DNA of 64,000 nucleotides from Aspidiotus rigidus. Taxonomy: Eukaryota; Arthropoda; Insecta; Hemiptera; Diaspididae. The translations under genes were made by a program, and so were the position numbers. The stretch covers positions 15,622,001 through 15,686,000 of the forward strand of contig JAVHKY010000013.1 of NCBI GenBank assembly GCA_035079385.1, in the 5' to 3' direction. Shown in pieces: positions 34,501-46,200 of the stretch (within the stretch, counting starts at the first letter, position 1; every line of letters starts with the position of its first letter). The notes beneath the pieces are model-generated. The model worked only from the letters and a program-made list of their open reading frames with translations, was not told the origin of the DNA and did not search any database.

Positions 34501-37500
34501 CACTCAAATAGACGCCGAAGGCCCAACGATAATCCCAGTGTTTTTGTACCATACGTGTTGATAGGGGTTCGATTTGCAGCAAACAGTTGGACGTTTGTAT
34601 CTACAGGTAATCCGGCGGGGGTAGTGCCGATACATCTGCACCACAGTCGATCATAAACGTCTCTTTGCTGACGGGATCGTAGACAACCGTGTGTGGAACC
34701 TGTAAGATCTCTTCCACTATGTTGGCGTACTTCGGCCCATCGGGGTTCCCATAGTATCTGTTGTTTTTGAGCAGAGTGAGAAGCTCCTCCTTCGGTATGG
34801 TACCAAACATGTTTGCCACATCAGAGGATATCAGCTTGTCGTTACTCTTGATTTCTAACTTGTCCAATTGCTTAATCAGCTCTCTGTCGTTTCTGATGCT
34901 ACGTCTGGGTGAGAACTAGTAGTTTTCTTTCAGGAATGTGGCTACGATCTTCGCTATCTTGTAGCTTGTGATTAGATGCTGTTAACCAGGGGTCTCATCG
35001 GACGGTTCGCTTTGTGGAGTTTTACAAGCCCCTTGAGTTTCGGTACAACTGGGTCCATCCCAAGCGTCCTTCCATTGTCGAGAACATTGTTCCGTTTCAA
35101 CACAGCTTTCCGGTCATCTTGGTATTTAATGTGTTAGGTCATTTGTCAGCTCTTGGTATCCATTCAAAGTGGTGTACGACTCCACTTATTGGGTGTAGTC
35201 CTCCTTCTCTATTACCACTACCGTGTTGCCTCTAAAATTAGGTTGTTTTGTCGGATCTTCTTTTGTAGATTTGTGACCTTCCTTTGCATTACTTGCGTTC
35301 TGTCATTGGTTTGGTACATATTCTCCTTGGTGTCCAACAGCACTTTCTCAATTTTTGTTCGGGCTTCTGGTCTCACGTCGTGTTCCATGATTTGAATTAC
35401 TTGTTCGCAGCTAATGGCCATACTTTCAAGCTTACACTGGTTCAGTCTCTCTGTCTGCACGTACTTGATGCCTTTGGCCAGTAGTCTTTTTCCTTCTTCT
35501 GTGAAGGTAACGCTTGATAGGTTCTCGGTTCTGGGAGCAAAGTTGTGCTCAGCTCTCGCTGTCTCTTCCTTTCTTTCTCCTTTCTTTCGGGTCAGTTCGA
35601 CAAGTTTCTTCTTGATCAGTGTTGTTTGGGCTTCCACTCATTTTTCCACATAGTCTTCACCTTTCTTCCCTTCTCCTAGGAGGAACTGATATACTGTATC
35701 CCTACCTGATATATCCTTGGTGATAGCGATTTCAGTCAATCAAAGTCTAAAATAAGCTAAATACTGGTAATAGATTTTGCCTGAACCTGAACGCCCATGT
35801 GCGTTGAAAAATCATAGGTAAAAAATTTACCTCATTTATCGTATTTTAGAGAATAAATTTTTGGGGTAATATTCTAAGTTAGGTCAAATTTTAGGAGTAA
35901 AATTTTGATGAAAATGCTATAAATTTGGGCAAATTTGACGGTAGTGTCCTGAAGACAGGCACTACCCTACTATATTAATCACTAACTCAGAACAAGAATG
36001 GCGTCCATAGACTCAGTAAGAGAAAGTTAGTGCTAAATAACTAGGAAAAATTTAGATGCCATTGCAGGACTGCCGCTGCCCCGAGTCTCCTAGAGCCTGC
36101 AGTTTTTCCAAGTCCTGAAAATCATGACGCGACAACTTGAACGGACTGCAATTTCAAGGAAGGCGTCGTCTTTCCAAGTCCCTCTCCTATTATATAGCTA
36201 GAGGGTCGACATTTTTTCAAGTACCCCTCCTATCATATATGGCTCGGAGGTCGGAATTTTTCCAAGTCCCCCTCCCCTTTCCGTGACGTCATCAACCTCG
36301 CTCGCGCTCGCAAGTCCAAATTTTTCTAAGCCCCCCCCCCCTATCATTTATAGCTCGAGAGTCGACATTTTTCTCCTATCATATATAGCTCTAAAGTCGA
36401 AATTTTTCCAAGTCCCCCTCCTATCATATATAGCTCGGAGGTCGGAATTTTTCCAAGTCCCTCTCCTATCATGTATAGCTCGAGAGTCGAAATTTTTGTA
36501 AGTCCCTCTCCCCTCCCCTCTTCGTGACGTCATCAACCTCGCTCGCGCTCGCAAGTAGAAATTTTTCTGAGCCCCCCTCCTATCATATATAGCTCGAGAG
36601 TCGGCATTTTTCTAAGTCCCCCCCTCTCCGTGACGTCATCAACTTCGTGACCAACCTCGCTCGCGCTCACGGACGAAAAATTTCCTGGAAATACTCCCAA
36701 CAAAAGGGATAGCGGGTTCCCCGCTAAAAAAGAGAAAGACGAATGAAATTATGGAAACAGAAAGTTGGAAAAAAACTTCGAGGTCAAGGACAAAACGAAA
36801 GAGAAAAACAAAACAAAAATATTGCGTTCCAATTTCTAGCTTTGAAAATTAATTTAGATCGCGAGAGAAATGTGAATTACACAGTGAATCTTAAGCGCAT
36901 GGATAAAGAGTGCGTGCACGAAATCGGTCCACTTTCGAAAAGGAGTATAGGTATTGAATTATATAGATATCGTCTTCACTTGCAAATGATGCCAAAGATG
37001 AAGACGAAAGTTTTGACAGCGACGTAGAAAAGTTCCTACGGTATCTTCTAATTTATTTTTTGTACAAATATTACCTCGTATGTTACCGAGCTCCTTCTTC
37101 TTGCAGAATGTATCATTCTTTCCTCCAAAGTCTACCCATAATTAATACATTATAGGTGCACGTCACTATAGGCCGCGTAAAATTCTAATCGATTGCTCCT
37201 CATTTCAGACATCGACGGATGGAAATACCACGACCAGCGTTTTCCGATTTGTACCGACCAAACAGGACACCGGCAAATATTTATCTTGTCGAGCAGAGAA
37301 TCCGCACACGAGCAAAAAGGTGCTGGAAACAGGCTGGAAGTTGGAAATTAATTGTGAGTATATATAGATCGCGAACGGAATTTATTTTGTCGCTTGTTTA
37401 AAGAAAGGAAAAGGTTAGCATTTGAAAAAAGAAATGAAAATAAATAAAACGAATACGAAAAAAGAGAAAGAAAAAACAAATACTAAAAATTCCCGAGATA

Positions 37501-40500
37501 ATAATACGATGAAAGGGTAAAAATAAAGGAGAATCGAGGGGATGCGATTCTTCCTCGTTTCTACTCGCCAGACAAATTAATAAGGATGGCGGAAAAAATG
37601 CGCTAGACGGAGTTTTTTTTTTTCTTTTTTTTCTTCTTTTTTTCTCCCACATATTATACGAGTATCGGCTTCCATTATGACGATGACGTCTTTTTTTCCT
37701 CTTCTTCTTCTGTTGCGCGTCGACAGCGTTGTTATGAAAACCAATTTATCGAAAGAAAAATGCTTGAAAAGCTATTTAAGGAAATTAATCGAATCGTTTA
37801 ATTAAGAAGATCGAAAAAATCAAATTTCATCGTCGTATTTCAAAAAGCGCCTCGTTTCGTATGGACGCGATCATTTTCACTTCTCACAGATGGTCTTCTT
37901 TCCCGGGAATATGCCGAAACGGTTTGTTTTCCTTCTTTTTTATATTCGTATGGCAATTCAATTGTGAAAAACTTTCTGGCGACTTCCATTGTACACGACG
38001 TTGTCGTAAAACTGATTAAATTATTGTAAAATGAAAAGATTTGAGAAAACAGGAGGAAAAAAGGAGGTCATCGGTCTAGGCCAAATACGAGAACGTGTTT
38101 CAGATTCTCGCAAAACAATGCGGTGTTTTGAGGCGTTGAACGAAAGGACATAATTGATAATTAGCGAGAAGTTTTTCATCGGAGACAACGAGGGAAACGA
38201 AAATCTCTAATAGAATTTTTGTCTCCGAAAGTTGAAAAGAAAAAAAGAATAATGTAGTAGTGAGGCATTTTTAAATAATTCAACTTCTCGTTATCTCACC
38301 ACTCGACTCGGGGTTCGGTCAACTGAAAATTTCGTCTGGCGCCCGATGTTTTTTCTTACCGCTTTACGAGGAATTTCTTTTCGTGAATGTAAGTACTCTT
38401 GTTTCATAATTAATTACGCGCAGGGTGTACTTACGTACTAAATTCTTGCAGCGAACGTTCGTAGTTGCGATCCTTGGCAAATTCTAATGTACTCGTAAAC
38501 TACTGCGCCGCGCCGCAATATCTGCTACCCTTTAGAAAAATTTCATAATTCGATTCGAGCGTCCGATTTGCCCCAAATTCGCGAAGCAGAGTGCAGCAGA
38601 TTGTCGCCTTCGAAACGGGCTAAAGAACGGCGTAGGATCGCGATATCGACGAGTAAGCAGTCGAAAAACATTGAGCCCATCGGGGAGAGAATTACCGTAC
38701 GTTCATGGGGGACCACCGTGAGCTGAAACGTACCTTCTCGCGCTAGGTTGGCAAGGTTGACCATGAATCTCGTGTGCCTCGTTTTCTTTTGAGCTCAAGC
38801 ATACTCGATCTACGACTTAGGAGAAGTGAGATTTCGAATGATGACTTGGAAAAAATTGGACTGAAGAAGTGTGCCTCCATTCATCTTCTACTCTTTCCTT
38901 CAAGGGACAAATGGCCACATAATACTAGCAAGGCTAACTTAGAAACGCCTGAGAGGAGTTCATCAACATGTGTTTCACCTCAGGAAGATTATTATGGGGA
39001 ACTTTGCCTACACCGTCACCAGCAGCAATGATTACCGCTTCAACCTTTTCACTTAATGCCGGCGGGGAGGAAGGAGAAAGTGACCAATTCTTAAAAAAGT
39101 ATGTATGCGCGATGAACCTTGTAGACTCTAAATTGACTCGCTTTTCTGACCGAGAGTTTACTCAAATTCCTCTTCGATACTTAGTCTATTTAGTACCTCC
39201 AATATCCTCAAATCGTCCCAAAATGACTGGAAAGTCATTCAAAATCGATCTCTCCTTGTTATCTTCTTGTCGACGTCGAAATTGGTTCGACTCTCTGGTA
39301 TTATAGATTGATATCGACTGGAAATCAACGTCGGTTTTGGGGCAACTATATTTTATTCACTGGTAAAAAACTTGCAATCGACACCGAAATTTTCTAATAA
39401 ATTTTTTTAAGATTATTACTACTTACACTAATTTAACGTTTTTCCTCAACATTTTTCAAGATTGAATCGATAAATTAAATTTCAAAAATTTATACACCTT
39501 CAAGAAGATGTTGAATTTTATAAAATTTTTAAATTGCCAATTAAATATAATTATTACATAATATTTATATCAATAAGATGAATATTGTTTTTCAATATTC
39601 AAACTTGAATTTTATTTTGTGGAATAATTTGTTTCATTGAATTTATTTTACAAATTAAGCTCAATATTTTAATTTTTTCTTATTTATTTTAAATTTTAGT
39701 TGCAGCGGGTATTTGCTTGGTGGTATATAGTTGGTTATATGTTAGTAATAATAAAGTTTGAGCTAATAAAAAAATATAAAAATGAAGTGATAGTAATTAA
39801 TAATCACAAAAGTAGGTTCTTCCAGAACAAAAGAAAACAAAAAAAAAAAAAAAAAAAAAAGTTTAAATATAGTTGTAGAATTGAGTGCCGCATAGGTTGA
39901 ATTTATTGTTTCGCAGTTGTTATATAATGTTGAGAGGTGATGGTAGAACGTATATTGAGATTGAATCGAGTACTTTGTAATGTAGGACATGAGAAGAAAT
40001 GCTCTGCAGGGAAGTCATCTCCGAAACGGTGAGGGCGTGAGGGAGGGGTAAGGTTTGTGAGTAGATAATTATGGGTAAGGCGAGTATGCCCTATTTTTAA
40101 ACAAAAGAGGATTGCCTCTTCTCGTCTAGAACTTGTGTGGGATTGGCGGCGTGAGTGTAGGGTCTGTTATTTTGGGTTAGCTGAACTGCATCGTGTGGCG
40201 GATAGTTGATATGGCCCGGAATCCAAATAAAAATGAGTTTACAGTCAATTAATTTGATCGCGAAGAGTGTCACGTTAAATTATATAAAAAAATTCATTTC
40301 TTTTTGAAATAATTTTAAATGTAGAAGTATTTACAATTACAAAGAATTAATCAATGGCTTTTTCTTTCACTTATTCACCAACAGTCATTATCAAAGAGAG
40401 TTTACTTTGATAATGACTGCTGGACACCCGGAATATTGGTTGTTAAAAATAAATAAATGGAAGAAAAAGCCACTGATTAATTTTTTCTTCTTTTTTTTTG

Positions 40501-43217
40501 TTTATTATTTTTTTATTTTTATTTAACGTGAATGAACTGATTTCCTATACAGGATATGTTCACGGCATAAGAAAATATTTTATTCAAAAAATTGTCTTTA
40601 TTAATTATTATTCATTCGAATAAATTTATGTTAAAGGTATTGAAATTAATAAATTTGAAAATTATACATAATTCATATTTTTAAGGGTAAAAAAAATTGA
40701 TGTTGTTCTTATAATAATCATTAAATTTGATAGAAATTTAGATCTTAAAAAAAAAAAGAACCGAAAATATAAAAAAATGATTAATATTATTCTTAGAATA
40801 ATGTAGGCCTAATAAAATGAATAATTAAATATAAATATAAATATATAAGTGATAAGTAAGTATTAATGATCCTATTGTTGATAAATTATTTCAAAATAAA
40901 ATAAATTCTGAAGAAATAATGCATCAACAGTATAATATTCCTTTACAAAACTTACTAATAAAATTCTTTCTATATTAACAATGTTATTATATTGATTGAC
41001 ATTGTTGTTTGAAGACACCATTATATTTACGATATTAATACACAGATAAATTTTTAGAATATAAAAAGATCATTATAATTTATTCAATTTTTTTCAAATT
41101 GATATTCTGTAATAGTATAATAAAAATTAAACTTGATTAAAGTTTGATGTTAAATTATAAATTAATGATATACAAAAAAAATTTATCATATAAATTTGAT
41201 ATAATAAAATTTAAAAGAAAAATCAATCAAAAATTAAGGAAAAAATATCAATTTTCATCAAAGTCTTGAACTTAAGTTAACAATGTTATCAGAAAATAAA
41301 ATGAACAATAATATTATTTTTGTAAGGAATAATGAATTCATACACTGAAAGAAATATTCTATAACGGTTATAAAAAAAAAGAACCGTTATTAATAAATTG
41401 GTAAAGAAGTCAAAAGAGCAAACAAGGGAATAGTTACAATATTTTTAGTATCCAATCCTTGACTTTTACTAATATTGCTGTTGTGACGTTTTTCATCAAT
41501 TTATTAATAATGTTTTTTTTTATAACCGTTATAGAAAATTTCTTTCAGTTTAGTTAATTTTGAATAAGTTACTTGAAAATTTATTTTAAATAGATTCAAT
41601 GTTTTAATTAACAGTCAAAAAATTATTATTAATAAATTATTGCAAAATAAATTAAAATGTGAAAAGATAGTTTGTTCATTTGTTAACTAAGTAATTTAAA
41701 TGTTAAGAAGATTTTTCTTTCGAATTTGAAATTTTATTCTTTTAATTTTTTCTAATAACACTACACAACAAAAAAAAAAATTGAAAACCACATGAACGAA
41801 ATAATACGATTCTAGAAGTATTTTCAACGCTGATCACGATGCCGTTGTCCGTTTTTCAAGTTTTGGCTCGGTTTTCGAGAAATGATCAAATCAAATTACC
41901 GCGATTCATTGCGACGCGCGGCGTATGTTACCCAACAATCGAATTTCGCGAGAACGGGAACATACACTGCGCGCCGCAACGAATCGCGGGAGTTGGATTT
42001 GATCATTTCTCGAAAACTGGGCCAAATTTTGAAAAACGGGCAACGGCATCGTGATCAGCGTCGAAAATACTTCTAGAATCATATTATTTCGTTCATGTGG
42101 TTTTCAATTTTTTTTTTTTTTTGTTGTGTAGTGTAATTGAAAAGTTGATTACTCAAGTCCACAGTTTGAAAAATTTTTAGAATCGAGGTCAGAAATGAGT
42201 CGACACTTTGATCTTAATTTTAAAGTCGACTAAAAATTGACGTCGACATTTTGTCACTTCGATCATACTGCTGCACTGGTCGAGTGTCACGTCATCGAGA
42301 TTCTCAATAGTCATTGTTATGAAATTATCACTACGCATTTTGACTACAAGTATCAAAGTCATCAAACACACCAAATGCTTCAAAGGGGTGACCATACAAC
42401 AACTCTAGATTGCCGTCGTTGACCTGCGTATAGAGAACTAAAAATTGACTTGAAACCGACGCAACCGAGCCATTGATTTCAGGTCGATGAAAAATTCGCA
42501 GAATTTGACTTAAAATTTTAGTCGAAATGTTGACTCCATATCGACCTGATATGGATGACGACACTATGTCGATTCAAACAACATACCGATATACTTAATT
42601 TGAACCGAGACTTTGAAAGAAGTAAATTTCTCGGTTGATCGGACTTTGATTATCGGTCGCCGTTGGGTGTCGACCAATGATCGACATCTTGGGAACTCGA
42701 AAAAAAACCTAGACTGACTGATAACTCTCAAGTCAAGAGTAGAAGTATTAATGAACATCTTTGACCTTCACCTCTGTCTTGTAATTTTCATACAATCTTA
42801 TGTATGAAGTATTAATTTACTTAATTATTATGTAAGACGGGTGTAGAGGGGTATTTGAAAAATCTTACATATTCTAACTTTCGACTTCGCCCTATGAATG
42901 ATAGAGCTGGACTTCTACATGCTTAGCTTCATCCTGAAATTTATAAACTTGTTTCATAAAGGCAAGAAGAAATCGAAAAATTCTAGCCTCATACCAAAGT
43001 TATATTTCTCGAAATAGAAAAAAGAAAACACGGCTCTTCCCGCACAGTGTAAAATACGAAAAAAAAAAAAAAAAAAAAAATTTATTATGTAAATGACGTT
43101 TCGTGTTGGATTTTTATTCTTTGTAACTTTTTCTTCTTCATATTCTTCGGTTTGGTTTCAGTTTAGTTTATGATCTGAAGAAGAGTACAAGTTTACTCGA
43201 AACGTCATTTACATAAT

Positions 43218-43254
<37 letters not shown>

Positions 43255-46200
43255 CGTATTTTACACTGTGCGGGAAGAGCCGTGTTTTCTTTTTTCTATT
43301 AAGTAAACCTTGCACGCAAAAATAAATATATTTGTTATATTTCTCCTTCTAGGGAAAACTTAAGATCATAGCTGTATATCCCGTCCTCATGTTCTCTATT
43401 ATCATTCATCAATCGGAACATTTCTTTAGCAGTACTTGTAGCTACTTCGTCCTCAGTATTCTTGCCCTGTAATCCGTTTCTCCAATGTTCTACATCTTAA
43501 TTTGATCATATTTCAAACCTTGGGTTTGATAATTCACCTAATAGACTGAAGGTTTTTTTCAATAAACCAGTCTTCACGAGATGCTCATGATAATTATTTG
43601 CCACTACTAAGGTGGTGTGCACTCCCTAACCCGGTTCACTTATACCTTTCACCGGTTTCACACACGACAGTACGTGTGTACGACAACATTTGAGTTCAGT
43701 CTGAGCAACCGATTTATCTTCTATACTACAGGCCATAGCCCGGAGGGTAGCAGTGGCAGACAACAAACGGCCACTTGAGGTAGCTCCTCGAGTGAATTAG
43801 GTGTACATATTCCGGTTACGTTTCAAATACTCGCCATATGAAGAAGTGCGCTTAAAGGAAAAGGTTATCGTTACACCACACGATTTTTTGCACTTCCGCA
43901 TGCAATATATTTTCCTGTCAGTAATTGTAATATTTCAATTCGTAATCCAACAATGGCGAAACCCAATGGCGTGAGAAGAAGGGGGGAAGGAAAAATAATT
44001 AAAGGCAAGCACACACACTTACGAAACGCTGAAATAATTTTTAATACTATTGTAATTACGATCGCATCGTGTTGCTCGTTTGATAAAATAATCTTAAGAA
44101 AATTATAATTTCTCTTCGAGAGTGCAGCGCGTGGCAATAAAATTTGTGTAATAACGATTTTCCTGCGCTACATTTTCATTATTTTTCCCACGTTTTACAA
44201 ATATAATTCATTTAGGATGGCGTGAATTGGTTTTTTCGCGTATACTCTTCTCTTTTCGTGCATGACTCAACTAGCTGTAAGCCATAATTAAAAAATAATT
44301 AAGGATAACAATTTTCCTGTATGTGTACAACAGTAGTCGATGAAAGTCGAAAATTTTATTATCTTTTTTTTTTGTGTGTGTTTTCCTTTCAGATTTACCG
44401 GAGGTTAGAATTGTCTTGGGAAAATCGCTCAAATCGGACAGTATTCGAGAGGGAGCGGATGTGTATTTCGATTGCATAGTCGACGCTTTACCTCCTGCGC
44501 TCAAAGTTGACTGGAAATTGAATGTCAGTCGATGGAAATCATTTCTTTGTATTTATGCCCAGTTGAAAAGTGTTTACTGACTCTGAGCATTTTATTCTTA
44601 GGGTCGTCTGCTTCACCATCATATTGGACACGGCATCATAATCAGTAATCGATCGCTAGTGTTGCAGAGAGTGAGTCGAAACAGCGCGGGAAATTATACG
44701 TGTAAAGCTTATAACACCGAAGGTGAAGGAGAAAGTAATGGGAGCACCTTGAACGTATTGTGTAAGTAATATGTGCTATTCATATTTTCAAAACTTTCCT
44801 CCCCCTTCCCCCTCCGCCAAAGAAAAACGCAGTAACGAAATTGAAAATTGTTGGATTTTCGCACTCCGTTTGGATGCATCTTTCATTAATTCTCACCTTA
44901 CATTTGTAGCTGCTCTGGCCCGCTTGTACATTTCCTCCATTATTTTTAAAAAGTTTACCATGCCAAAATTTATTCATTATTTAATTTTATTTTTTTATCG
45001 GTGAAATTTCTATACCAACTGGTGTGACGGTCGTCACGGATTTTAAACTGGGTTTAGTTTGGTTAAAAAGGTACGGTTAACCTCCGTTTAAAGTTTAAAC
45101 TGAGTTTAAAACATTGGTAGGCGTACAACTGGCCTTAAGACACTAACGGAAGATCTGATTAGTATAGGATTAGGTCGCCAGCTGATAATTGTATTTGCAT
45201 TCAAGATGGATTATTTTGTAGTAGAATGACGTCATCAGCCTACAGTGACGTCATGATACAAATGCAGCGTTAGCTGCAGAAGATATGGTCTGATTAAAAT
45301 TTTTTGAGAAGAAGGAAGAAACGCACATGTATAACCAGTTGTCTCAAATAAATAGAAAAATTTTTTACATTTGCGTGTCTGTAACATTTCTCTTCTCAAA
45401 AAATTTTACTTTTGACTCGCCATGTTAAGGAGCTCCAGAGCAGGTAAAATGGGCATTCATCTTGTTTTCTGACTGAACCTTACATCTCTTTGGCTAACAT
45501 TTGGATTTATTACAAAACAAGATGGATGTCCCGTTGTACCTGTGCTTGAATTATGTAAGCCAAGTTCACTTGAAAAACAAGGTAGATGTCCATTTTAACT
45601 GCTCTCGAGCTCCTTAGAAACGTGAAGTGCACTTTATGTCTCATACAGTCTGAATGTATCTGTTGTGTATCTCTAGTAATATCCCGTAATAGTGTCTCAG
45701 TATTGGTATTTGTGAATCAGGTTGAAAGGTATCTAATACGTCTTACAACCCCAAAGCAGACATGAGGGAACGTTTGTTTGTGATCACGCTTAAACGCGTC
45801 AACTGAACAAACGACCACAAATAATAAACAAAAATTCTTTGATGAAGCAAACGCAAACAGACTGAAAATTTTCAAACAAATGGAATGAACAATTTGTAAA
45901 ATACTACAATTTTTCAAAATTTACTATTTAACCAAAAGTGTTGACTGTTTATACTATCTTCTGATTACCACGCTAGCGCGTGACTTGTGAAGTATTTAAA
46001 CGGGAAATTCTACAATTTTTTATTCGACATTGACGCTCTGCAGTTGAAAACTTCTAATATGGACTGATCATCCGCGAGGAGCGCCAGCAATGAGATTAGC
46101 AGGGACGTGAGAAGTTCGAATAAGAAACTATTTAAGATAGGTATGCGCAAATGATGAGAAGAGGACCGTCACCATGTTGATAAAATGGAAATGGAAATAG

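Noticed and set aside
36170..36720. Simple pericentromeric satellite
   Set aside because: The same ~45-bp units occur as short dispersed blocks with common start and end sequences and as a datable insertion in a LINE, so a mobile element fits better.
37219..37401. 60-codon forward frame over exon c
   Set aside because: It is in a different frame from the spliced side reading, which alone gives the Ig Cys and a clean junction on both sides.
38543..38764. 73-codon CpG-rich minus-strand frame in intron c-d
   Set aside because: It looks somewhat protein-like, but no family, splice sites or relatives were recognised. Left as unassigned.
41839..42076. Two overlapping forward frames of 64-71 codons
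   Set aside because: They fall wholly inside the 375-bp palindromic MITE and mirror each other.
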